Of a stretch of DNA of 5,652 bases, positions 1 through 5,652 are shown one piece after another. The notes beneath the pieces are model-generated. The model was given only the letters and a program-made list of their open reading frames with translations. It made no database searches and was not told the DNA's origin. Position 1 is the first letter of the stretch; each line of letters begins with the position of its first letter. The stretch is from Candidatus Adlerbacteria bacterium (GTDB lineage: Bacteria > Patescibacteriota > Minisyncoccia > Phycocordibacterales > SBAW01), in contig CAIMFR010000011.1 of the NCBI GenBank assembly GCA_903840375.1, positions 1 to 5,652 on the forward strand, given 5' to 3'. Position numbers and translations under genes: made by a program.

Positions 1-713
1 ACATGCTCGACACCGCTCGACTTTATCGATTTCAAACCTGTTACGTGCTCTATCAGACTATGCGAAAATTGCTTCTCGACGACGCTGTACTCTTTACCGA
101 TGAGCATTGTGCGATTGACCACTGTTCGCAATATACTAACGAGAATGATACCCGCGACCAGTGTTATGCCGGTTATCGTAGGAGAGATACTAAATGCGAC
201 AACAAGATAGATCACTACACCCGTACCCGACTGGATGATCTGCACCAGAGCGTCTAGGAGACCGACACTCTGCCGCACATCCCAATACGACGTGTTCTGC
301 AAATACCCAGCCTTCTTGTGAACTAAAAAAGACCACGATGCAGACAGCATTGAACGTATAAGACCGCTCGACTCCGTGTACATAAAGTTAGCCTCAATGC
401 GCGCACGCAGGTATGAAAACAGCGCGAGCATTCCTGCGCGTACCAAAAACAGTATGACTGTGCAAAATAAAACGATCTTGAAACTGAAAGGAATGCCGAT
501 CAGCAAAAATACTTTGTGGAACATCGCGGACACAGGGTCGGTCGGCACGCCGCCTCCGTTCAACAAAAAAGAGAGGAGCGGCACGATGATGCTGATGCCG
601 AGACCGTCCAAGAACGCGCTGAATGTCCCAAGTATGGCGAGAAAAAGGAGCCGTGTTCGGCAACTCTTGAATGTATCCAACACGACGGCAAACTGTCCGA
701 GACGATTTCTCAT
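1..713 (-). CDS. ABC exporter, N-terminal transmembrane domain (partial, runs off left edge)
   Basis: Reading the minus strand from the ATG at 713-711 gives 237 uninterrupted codons to the window edge. The translation is strongly hydrophobic and looks like the membrane domain of a type IV ABC exporter (MsbA/PglK-like flippase or lipid/glycan exporter). Visible landmarks are a first membrane helix around residues 22-51 containing GLGISIIVPLL (38-48), a second around 78-102, a third and fourth around 158-198, and the cytoplasmic stretch HVTGLKSIKSSGVEH (223-237), which corresponds to the usual 'GLKTIKSFGAE' between helices 4 and 5. The ATPase domain (Walker A, signature, Walker B) would lie left of the window and is not seen. 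The start is well fixed: an in-frame TAG lies 10 codons upstream with no other start between. No Shine-Dalgarno is visible. It is divergent from the glycan genes, so export of their lipid-linked product is a reasonable inference. Substrate unknown; a peptide or lipid exporter is possible. Confidence 0.88.
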   Translation of the reverse strand, partial: MRNRLGQFAVVLDTFKSCRTRLLFLAILGTFSAFLDGLGISIIVPLLSFLLNGGGVPTDPVSAMFHKVFLLIGIPFSFKIVLFCTVILFLVRAGMLALFSYLRARIEANFMYTESSGLIRSMLSASWSFLVHKKAGYLQNTSYWDVRQSVGLLDALVQIIQSGTGVVIYLVVAFSISPTITGITLVAGIILVSILRTVVNRTMLIGKEYSVVEKQFSHSLIEHVTGLKSIKSSGVEH

Positions 714-787
714 GTACCGCTTAAGCTTACCGTGTTCGGCCTAAAAAACAAACAGCATTTCAGTAAGCGTGATAATATGCACATATT
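714..787. promoter_or_regulatory. Divergent intergenic region with candidate back-to-back promoters
   Basis: These 74 bases are the only space between the divergent ABC exporter and methyltransferase genes, so both promoters probably lie here. On the plus strand GATAAT (771-776) matches the -10 consensus at five of six positions. It would place the transcript start near 782-784, only a few bases before the ATG at 788. No good -35 box is seen at the expected distance. On the minus strand TATTAT (777-772) is a five-of-six -10 match, with a weak TTTACG (801-796) about 18 bases upstream; this would leave a leader of about 50 bases for the exporter. The stretch also has overlapping 8-bp palindromes GCTTAAGC (719-726) and TAAGCTTA (722-729), which may be chance. 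Promoter calls are by eye. Confidence 0.45.
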
Positions 788-789
788 AT
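772..789. promoter_or_regulatory. 18-bp perfect palindrome, candidate operator
   Basis: ATAATATG (772-779) is followed by the two bases CA and then CATATTAT (782-789), the exact reverse complement of the left arm. The flanking bases (G at 771, G at 790) do not extend the symmetry. The two-base spacer is too short for a good RNA hairpin, so a dimeric DNA-binding protein is the more natural reading. It covers the candidate -10 boxes in both directions and the first two bases of the methyltransferase start codon, a position where a bound protein could block both promoters. No specific regulator family is recognised, and no regulator gene is present in the window. Confidence 0.4.
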
Positions 790-1330
790 GGCTGCCGTAA
801 AAGCGTTCATAAACGCAATAATTTCAAAAACCGGCTATCAATTGTGCAAGGCAAATACAGATGGCAACAGGCGTGCGTTCGTACAAAAAGCTATTCTGGA
901 TTGGAAGCCGAACGGGCGCATACTCGAGCTCGGCGCTGTCGATGGCTGGATCAGTTCGCATTTTGCAGATGTGACCACATTCAACCAGGAAGGCACGCCG
1001 GATGTTAAAGGCGACCTGCATGCCCTCTCCTCATATTTCGCAGAGCCCTTCGATACTGTCATTTGCACAGAAGTGTTCGAGCATACGAAGGATCCGCTTC
1101 GCGCGATCATGGAGATAAGAAAAGTACTAAAACCCGGAGGCGTGTTCATAGGTTCTGCACCATGCGCGACTGATCTGCACGGGGAAGAATACGGCGACTA
1201 TTGGCGCATCACGCCGCAAGGATGGGCGCAGCTTTTGTCGGGATTTTCTGCAGTCGAAATGCGAAAACTCGGAACGCACCCAGCTGTCAGACATATAGCC
1301 GTTAGAGCGTGCGGGTTGGCGCAGATCTAA
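788..1330 (+). CDS. Class I SAM-dependent methyltransferase (small, Methyltransf_11-like)
   Basis: A 180-residue protein with the order of motifs of a class I (Rossmann) SAM methyltransferase. The SAM-binding motif I is ILELGAVDG (45-53), followed by an acidic strand VKGDLHAL (73-80), the motif FDTVICTEVFEHTKDP (88-103), and VLKPGGVFIGSAP (113-125). A C-terminal YGDYWRITPQG (135-145) resembles the 'DYWRFTPEG' segment common in methyltransferases of glycan loci. Motif I is atypical: the usual GxGxG reads GAVDG, keeping only the outer glycines. The ATG at 788 is forced, because an in-frame TAA lies at 773-775 with no ATG, GTG or TTG between. No Shine-Dalgarno is present, and the leader may be only a few bases long. 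It is first in the plus-strand array, with four bases to the FkbM gene. A sugar O-methyltransferase role is inferred from context; the acceptor cannot be told from sequence. Confidence 0.87.
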   Translation: MAAVKAFINAIISKTGYQLCKANTDGNRRAFVQKAILDWKPNGRILELGAVDGWISSHFADVTTFNQEGTPDVKGDLHALSSYFAEPFDTVICTEVFEHTKDPLRAIMEIRKVLKPGGVFIGSAPCATDLHGEEYGDYWRITPQGWAQLLSGFSAVEMRKLGTHPAVRHIAVRACGLAQI

Positions 1331-1334
1331 ATCG

Positions 1335-2093
1335 ATGCCAGAAAAAATAAAAAAATATCTCAAACATCCAGACCTGTTGTTCAGGAATATTCTGCCGTAC
1401 CTTGCTATAAAATTCGCCGATCAAGAACGCACATTCTTGGAATTTTTCGGCAATGAGAGTTTATCGAAACCGTACACCGCACATGAGGCGTTGCTGGAAA
1501 AAATTCCAGAAGAAAACGGATTCTTCGTCGAGGTCGGCGGCAATGACGGTTATTTCCAAGATCCGACATATTATCTGGAAAAATTCCGCGGCTGGACCGG
1601 AATAATTATTGAGCCTCTACCGACAGCCGCTGCGTGCCAAAAAAACAGAAGAAGATCTGTGGTGGTTCGCGCAGCAATGGTGCCGTTTGGATATTCCGAA
1701 AAAACCATAACCCTCACGGCGTGCGACAAAATGTCAGTCATCAAAAACGGCGTCGAGGGATACACGGAGTGGGTTCAGGATGCGGAACATGGTCAAAACA
1801 TATATGCAGAGGACATTGAAGTTCCTGCACGAAAACTAAACGATGTTTTGGACGAATATTTTTCAACGCATCCGAAGAGACAAATCGACCTCATGACAAT
1901 GGACACAGAAGGATACGAGCTGAACGTCCTCAAAGGGCTCGATCTTGATGCTTGCAGACCGACACGCTTGCTGATAGAAATACACACTCCTGAGCGGAGA
2001 GCTGAGATTGAACGCCATCTTGGAAATCGCTACCACCTCGTAGGACAGATAGTGCAAAAAGATTATTTGTACGAACGCGTCGAACGGCTATAA
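1335..2093 (+). CDS. FkbM family methyltransferase
   Basis: A 252-residue protein typical in size and motif order of the FkbM family of SAM-dependent O-methyltransferases, frequent in polysaccharide and glycolipid loci. The SAM site is FFVEVGGNDGYFQ (63-75), followed by the conserved GWTGIIIEP (86-94). Farther on, VPARKLNDVLDEY (163-175) leads into the family hallmark IDLMTMDTEGYELNVLKGL (184-202), whose usual form is 'D.EG.E..VL.G', and then RLLIEIH (211-217). The first 50 or so residues are a lysine-rich amphipathic lead-in with no signal peptide, so the enzyme is probably cytoplasmic. The ATG at 1335 lies four bases after the previous stop, arguing for cotranscription, and has no Shine-Dalgarno. 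The family call is firm; O-methylation of a sugar in the glycan made by the neighbouring transferases is inference. Confidence 0.93.
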   Translation: MPEKIKKYLKHPDLLFRNILPYLAIKFADQERTFLEFFGNESLSKPYTAHEALLEKIPEENGFFVEVGGNDGYFQDPTYYLEKFRGWTGIIIEPLPTAAACQKNRRRSVVVRAAMVPFGYSEKTITLTACDKMSVIKNGVEGYTEWVQDAEHGQNIYAEDIEVPARKLNDVLDEYFSTHPKRQIDLMTMDTEGYELNVLKGLDLDACRPTRLLIEIHTPERRAEIERHLGNRYHLVGQIVQKDYLYERVERL

Positions 2094-2125
2094 CCTTTGC
2101 ACGTTTGCGTAAGTTATACATACTG

Positions 2126-3067
2126 ATGAATACTGGAATACCTATTATTTTTATCCACTACGGCGACACGCCATATCTGCGTTACACGCTTGACATGGCA
2201 CAGCGAAACAATCCTGACAAAGAGGTCGTCTTGCTTGGCGATGAGAAAAATGAAAAATATTCGCGCACGCTGCACATACGCCACATTCCATTTATAAACT
2301 ACGAACAGAGCGCCGACCTGCAGACATTCAGAAAAAATTTTATATACATCGGCGGAGCAAACCGGCAGACGGAACAGGATGCGCGGTTCGAGCTGTTCTG
2401 CCATGTGCGATGGTTTTATTTATATGAGTTCATGAAGGAGCACAAGCTCGACAAGTGCTGGTACTTCGACTCAGATACGCTCATACTTGAGCCGCTCGAC
2501 AAAAGAGAGGAACAAAAGTTCGAGGCGTACGACATCACCGAGCAATCGAATGGCTCGATGATGAAAGGCTTGATCCAGTTCCGGCAGCTTGAACTATTTG
2601 TACAGACAATGAACAAACTGTTCGCGGACACGCGATATGCGGATGCACAGAGAGAGGAGATCACCTGCAATCCGGACTGGGCGCTCTGCGATATGCGCGC
2701 ATATGCAGCATTCAAAAACATCTACACGCCGAGAACAATTCTGCTGAACGAAATTATTGATCACGAGATGCACGACGAATGCATATGCGAGGATGACGGC
2801 ATGGAGACTGAATACGTGCCGCGCCTCAAGCGCACTATCAAAAAACTATACTTCAGCGATAGGCACATCTACGAAAAAGTCGCTGCGACCGGCGAAATGG
2901 TAAAACTCAACAGCATCAACATGAGCTGGGTGACGACTGCACTCATCGAAAAAGTATATTACTATAAGGTACACGGAACTTTTCCACCCACATACCTAGC
3001 CCTGTTTGGGATGATGAAGAGACTCCCTCGATTCATACGAACACAGATAACAAAAGAAACAAAATGA
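2126..3067 (+). CDS. Glycosyltransferase with DSD (DxD) motif, GT-A-like
   Basis: With the ATG at 2126 this is a 313-residue protein. It opens with a beta-strand-like IPIIFIHYGD and a second strand VVLLGD (34-39), as in GT-A nucleotide-sugar transferases. The decisive segment is CWYFDSDTLILEP (111-123), in which the DSD supplies the metal and nucleotide-sugar binding aspartates. It is preceded by ARFELFCHVRWFYLYEF (86-102), an arrangement seen in poorly characterised glycosyltransferases of polysaccharide loci. A transmembrane segment is not obvious. A TTG at 2105 in the same frame would add seven residues (MRKLYIL); I prefer the ATG because the shorter form starts just before the first strand, although neither start has a Shine-Dalgarno. 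The gene follows the FkbM gene by 32 bases, the widest gap in the array, and its TGA overlaps the next ATG as ATGA. The sugar donor and acceptor cannot be predicted. Confidence 0.85.
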   Translation: MNTGIPIIFIHYGDTPYLRYTLDMAQRNNPDKEVVLLGDEKNEKYSRTLHIRHIPFINYEQSADLQTFRKNFIYIGGANRQTEQDARFELFCHVRWFYLYEFMKEHKLDKCWYFDSDTLILEPLDKREEQKFEAYDITEQSNGSMMKGLIQFRQLELFVQTMNKLFADTRYADAQREEITCNPDWALCDMRAYAAFKNIYTPRTILLNEIIDHEMHDECICEDDGMETEYVPRLKRTIKKLYFSDRHIYEKVAATGEMVKLNSINMSWVTTALIEKVYYYKVHGTFPPTYLALFGMMKRLPRFIRTQITKETK

Positions 3068-4011
3068 AACCGCTTGAGACCCCGATCGCGTTCGCCATAT
3101 TCAACAGACCCGACCTGACACAGAGGGTCTTTGACGAGATAAAAAAGGCTCAGCCGAAAAAACTTTTTGTCATCAGTGATGGCGCAAGAAATGATGATGA
3201 GAGAAAAATAGTTGATGAAACAAGAAAAATAATCGACCAGGTCGACTGGGAGTGCGAAGTACATAAAAATTATTCTGACAAAAATCTCGGCTGCAAGATG
3301 AGGATGTATTCCGGCATTAGCTGGTTCTTCGAGAATGTCGAGCAGGGAATAATTCTTGAAGACGACTGCGTGCCCTCTCCGTCATTCTTCTCATTTTGCG
3401 AAGAGCTGCTAAATAAATATAAAGATGATGAGCGTGTCATGATGATGAGCGGCGACAGCTTCCTGGATAATGCAAAGGAGAAAAATTCATATTACTTCTC
3501 GAAGAATTGTTTCCTGTGGGGTTGGGCAACGTGGCGACAGGCATGGCAGCAGTACGACATCAACATGCGCGCATACCCTAAGTTCAGGAGAACAGGAGGC
3601 TTCCACAAAGCACTGAACAACACTCAGGCGGAAAATTACTGGATGGAAAGATTTGACCGCGCATTTTTTGATCGCATCGACACGTGGGATTACCACTGGC
3701 TTCTTGCGATCTGGAGCGCGGGCGGCCTCTGCATAAATCCGTACATGAACTTGGTATCGAATATCGGCTTTGACGACCGAGCCACACACACCACGCGAGA
3801 AAATAAAAAATTGGCTGATTTGCCGACGCGCGAGCTAAACTTCCCTCTTGTGCATCCAGAGACGTTCAAAATAGACAAGGAGTCCGATGACTTTACTAAC
3901 CGGTATGTTTTCGAGACGTACAAACAAAACAAGATAAAACACCCGAGACTTAAGAGAATGCTCATTCCACTGTGTGGCCTTTATAAAAAACTTGCTTCCC
4001 ATAAAAAATAA
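3064..4011 (+). CDS. Glycosyltransferase family 2 protein (HlpA-like family)
   Basis: A 315-residue GT-A glycosyltransferase. It starts with TPIAFAIFNRPDLTQRVFD (6-24), the typical N-terminal strand and helix of GT2-like enzymes, followed by KLFVISDGAR (33-42). The catalytic metal site is GIILEDDCVPSPSFF (95-109), with the EDD as the DxD equivalent. Downstream, FLWGWATWRQAW (150-161), DTWDYHW (206-212) and NLVSNIGFDDRATHT (229-243) are the conserved blocks of the family that databases often name 'hemolytic protein HlpA-like'. That label is historical; sugar transfer is the likely activity. Length is normal for the family and the gene is intact. The start is fixed by the ATGA overlap with the preceding transferase, which suggests translational coupling. 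Four bases separate it from the next methyltransferase. It is cytoplasmic by lack of a signal peptide. Donor and acceptor are unknown. Confidence 0.92.
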   Translation: MKPLETPIAFAIFNRPDLTQRVFDEIKKAQPKKLFVISDGARNDDERKIVDETRKIIDQVDWECEVHKNYSDKNLGCKMRMYSGISWFFENVEQGIILEDDCVPSPSFFSFCEELLNKYKDDERVMMMSGDSFLDNAKEKNSYYFSKNCFLWGWATWRQAWQQYDINMRAYPKFRRTGGFHKALNNTQAENYWMERFDRAFFDRIDTWDYHWLLAIWSAGGLCINPYMNLVSNIGFDDRATHTTRENKKLADLPTRELNFPLVHPETFKIDKESDDFTNRYVFETYKQNKIKHPRLKRMLIPLCGLYKKLASHKK

Positions 4012-4015
4012 AAAT

Positions 4016-4825
4016 ATGAAATCTTCGCTTCTTAACCTAGGCTGTGGAAACCGATTCAATCCAGCATGGACAAACGTGGATATAATTTCGCGGGATCCTC
4101 TTGTTATCGCACACAACCTGCGTTTTGGAATTCCGTTTGAAACGAACAGTTTTGACATGGTATACCACTCGCATGTACTCGAACACTTGACCGTGGAAGA
4201 CGGTAGAAAGTTCATCGCAGAATGTTTCCGAGTATTGCGACCTGGAGGGATCCTACGCGTGAGTATTCCCGATCTTGAGGACATCGCCAGAAATTATATT
4301 ATTGAACTTGATAAGGTGTCAGCTGGAAATATCAACGCGAAGCCGGACCATCAATGGATGTCTATCGAGCTCCTCGACCAGCTGGCTAGGAATAGCACAG
4401 GTGGAGAAATGGGGAAATTCCTAACTCAAGAATATCTTCCAAATGAAAAGTTTGTCTATTCTCGTATCGGCGAAGAAGCGCGAAATTTTCGCGAAGTATA
4501 TTTTAGGAACAAAACCGCCTGCACATGCCCAAGAATACAGAGAATGCGCCGTGCGATACGTGAGTTTTTCAAAAAAATGCTTCCATCGAAGATCCGCAAA
4601 GCGTTGCAAATAGGGCTATTCAGAACAGGAGGAGAGGTGCACCAATGGATGTACGATCATATATCGCTCGCTTCCCTACTGGAGGAAAATGGTTTTACGG
4701 ATGTACTGCGTATGGGTGTCGCCGACAGCTATCTTCCCAGTTGGTCCGAATACGAACTTGATGCAACAAAAGAAGGTGTACTTATCAGACCCCACTCGCT
4801 TATTATGGAAGCGCGGAAACGATGA
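4016..4825 (+). CDS. Class I SAM-dependent methyltransferase
   Basis: A 269-residue methyltransferase with a textbook motif I, LLNLGCGNRF (5-14), followed by TNVDI (19-23), whose aspartate should bind the SAM ribose. Next come FDMVYHSHVLEHL (46-58) and ECFRVLRPGGILRVSIPDLEDIARNYI (69-95). The C-terminal 150 residues lack an obvious second domain; they include a basic helix-rich part (about 172-200) and an LLEENGFTDV segment (221-230) that resembles the end of the methyltransferase fold. This layout (LNLGCG then PDLE.IA) is common in methyltransferases of O-antigen and capsule loci. I start at the ATG at 4016, four bases after the previous stop. The in-frame GTG at 3974 would overlap the upstream gene by 38 bases and add a lysine-rich tail before motif I. 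No Shine-Dalgarno is seen; the leader is A-rich. The role is inferred as methylation of a sugar in the local glycan. Confidence 0.92.
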   Translation: MKSSLLNLGCGNRFNPAWTNVDIISRDPLVIAHNLRFGIPFETNSFDMVYHSHVLEHLTVEDGRKFIAECFRVLRPGGILRVSIPDLEDIARNYIIELDKVSAGNINAKPDHQWMSIELLDQLARNSTGGEMGKFLTQEYLPNEKFVYSRIGEEARNFREVYFRNKTACTCPRIQRMRRAIREFFKKMLPSKIRKALQIGLFRTGGEVHQWMYDHISLASLLEENGFTDVLRMGVADSYLPSWSEYELDATKEGVLIRPHSLIMEARKR

Positions 4826-4842
4826 CAAAAAATTACACATGA
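4822..4842 (+). other. Possible hexapeptide mini-ORF bridging two genes
   Basis: An ATG at 4822 overlaps the TGA of the methyltransferase as ATGA, encodes MTKNYT, and ends in a TGA at 4840-4842 that overlaps the ATG of the next glycosyltransferase, again as ATGA. It could pass ribosomes from one gene to the next across the 13-base gap, in a genome where Shine-Dalgarno sites are not seen. So short an ORF can arise by chance, and no peptide product is claimed. Confidence 0.15.
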
Positions 4843-5652
4843 ACATACTTTTTATAAATACAATTGACGATAAGGGCGGCGCGGCGCGGATGACGTACAA
4901 GCTCAAAACAGGTCTTGAAAAAAACGGGATCACTACGAGTATGTTCGTCAAACACAAATCATTGCCTGATAAAAACATATTCGAAGTGGCTCGGCCAAAT
5001 ATGTTTACAAAGAAACTTGGGGCGTTTTCAAAAAAACTAACAGGAAGAGACATTCCCGCATACTTGCAGTACATAACGCGTATCGCGCTGTCTGATGACA
5101 TGCATTTTTTCAACAATACAAATCTTCTCGATTCACAAGAATTCAAAGATGCCGATATAATTCATTGCCACAATCTGCACGGCAATTATTTTAACCTGAC
5201 ATCTCTTCAAAAGATTTCAAAAATGAAACCTGTAGTCTGGACACAGGAAGATATGTGGCCGATAACTCCGCACGAGGCATGGATAGTAAAAGATGAAACT
5301 GGCGCTGAAAAGTTCAGCATGGAAGTGACTCCTCATTTAAAATGGAACAGCAGATGGTTTTTGTTTAAAGCAAAACAACATATCTACGCTCACTCAGATC
5401 TGCATATTGTAGCCGCTTGCCAATGGTCTATGGATGAATTGGAAAATAGCATCCTGCGAGATAAAAAAAGATACCTTATACATCACGGCGTAGACGAGAC
5501 GGTATTTACGCCGCACGACAAAATCGAATCCAGGAAAAAGCTAGGTCTTCCGATTGATAAAAAAATCATCACCTTTATGGCGAACGGTGGAAAGAATAAT
5601 GAACAGAAAGGCTGGCCATACGCAGCAGAAGTCATCCGGAACTATCGAGACC
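4839..5652 (+). CDS. Glycosyltransferase family 4 (GT-B), KGGAAR type (partial, runs off right edge)
   Basis: From the ATG at 4839 the frame is open for 271 codons to the window end; the C-terminal donor-binding half is mostly missing. The N-terminal MNILFINTIDDKGGAAR (1-17) is the first Rossmann strand and glycine-rich loop of GT4 enzymes. ADIIHCHNLHG (105-115) is the usual 'DIIHLHNIHG' segment, and PVVWTQEDMWPIT (131-143) corresponds to 'PVVWTLHDMWPFT', seen in WcaC-like and related polysaccharide transferases. The linker to the second domain is visible as YLIHHGVDETVFTPHD (212-227) followed by RKKLGLP (232-238), and the second domain begins with KKIITFMANG (241-250). One change stands out: the histidine normally before DMW is glutamate here (TQEDMW). 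It lies 13 bases after the methyltransferase stop, in the same direction, so it belongs to the same transcript. Donor unknown; retaining transfer is expected for GT4. Confidence 0.9.
   Translation, partial: MNILFINTIDDKGGAARMTYKLKTGLEKNGITTSMFVKHKSLPDKNIFEVARPNMFTKKLGAFSKKLTGRDIPAYLQYITRIALSDDMHFFNNTNLLDSQEFKDADIIHCHNLHGNYFNLTSLQKISKMKPVVWTQEDMWPITPHEAWIVKDETGAEKFSMEVTPHLKWNSRWFLFKAKQHIYAHSDLHIVAACQWSMDELENSILRDKKRYLIHHGVDETVFTPHDKIESRKKLGLPIDKKIITFMANGGKNNEQKGWPYAAEVIRNYRD

Noticed and set aside
719..729. Overlapping 8-bp palindromes GCTTAAGC and TAAGCTTA in the exporter leader
   Set aside because: Short restriction-site-like palindromes are expected by chance; they are not placed over a promoter element and have no spacer or extended symmetry.
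376..744. Plus-strand open frame of 122 codons, and others at 3-257 and 516-800
   Set aside because: They lie opposite the ABC exporter gene, whose minus-strand translation has clear membrane helices and family motifs. The plus-strand products are low-complexity or basic, with no recognisable domain.
2094..2125. Terminator or internal promoter between the FkbM gene and the DSD glycosyltransferase
   Set aside because: No stem followed by a T-run and no convincing -35/-10 pair were seen in these 32 bases.
4003..4008. A-run near the GT2 stop that could allow a +1 slip and fuse the GT2 to the methyltransferase
   Set aside because: A six-A run is common in this sequence, no stimulatory structure is seen, and the next gene has its own ATG a few bases later. 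Fusion is possible but unsupported.
3974..4015. GTG start at 3974 giving a 14-residue N-terminal extension of the second methyltransferase
   Set aside because: It would overlap the upstream gene by 38 bases, and the added residues are a lysine-rich read of that gene's 3' end. The ATG at 4016 sits right before motif I with a natural 4-base gap.
3835..4284. Minus-strand open frame of 149 codons
   Set aside because: It overlaps two well-supported plus-strand genes, one with GT2 motifs and one with methyltransferase motifs, and its translation shows no family features.
4676..5146. Minus-strand open frame of 156 codons
   Set aside because: It is antisense to the methyltransferase end and the GT4 N-terminus, both with strong motifs. 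Its apparent hydrophobic segments are a by-product of the opposite strand's codons.

Overview
The window is a stretch of a bacterial surface-polysaccharide (glycan assembly and modification) locus. The left edge carries the 5' part of an ABC exporter on the minus strand. From position 788 a tightly packed plus-strand array holds three predicted methyltransferases and three glycosyltransferases. The last glycosyltransferase runs off the right edge.

Layout. 1-713 (minus): membrane domain of an MsbA/PglK-type ABC exporter, cut by the window before its ATPase domain. 714-787: a 74-base divergent intergenic region with an 18-bp perfect palindrome (772-789) over the plausible -10 boxes of both directions and over the first two bases of the next start codon. 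788-1330: small class I SAM methyltransferase. 1335-2093: FkbM-family methyltransferase. 2126-3067: glycosyltransferase with a DSD motif. 3064-4011: GT2-type glycosyltransferase (family often labelled HlpA-like), joined to the previous gene by an ATGA overlap. 4016-4825: second class I methyltransferase. 4839-5652: GT4/GT-B glycosyltransferase of the KGGAAR type, 3' end missing. Junctions inside the plus-strand array are -4, 4, 4, 13 and 32 bases, so one operon is likely. No RNA gene, insertion sequence, CRISPR array, long repeat or convincing terminator was seen.

Organism. The standard code fits: TGA is used as a stop at 3065-3067 and 4823-4825, which argues against TGA-recoding lineages. 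No gene has a recognisable Shine-Dalgarno sequence; starts follow AT- or A-rich leaders. Base composition is intermediate by eye, with many lysine AAA runs. This would suit an uncultivated lineage such as Patescibacteria/CPR, but Bacteroidota-like or cyanobacteria-like groups with weak SD use also fit. The taxonomic inference is weak.

How the genes could work together (inference). The glycosyltransferases add successive sugars to a lipid-linked glycan. The three methyltransferases probably O-methylate or otherwise cap sugars. The divergent ABC exporter would move the lipid-linked product, or a related substrate, across the membrane. The control point would be the shared divergent promoter. 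The parts belong to known families; no wholly new system is evident. The most distinctive features are the promoter palindrome, the SD-less possibly leaderless start, and the number of methyltransferases.
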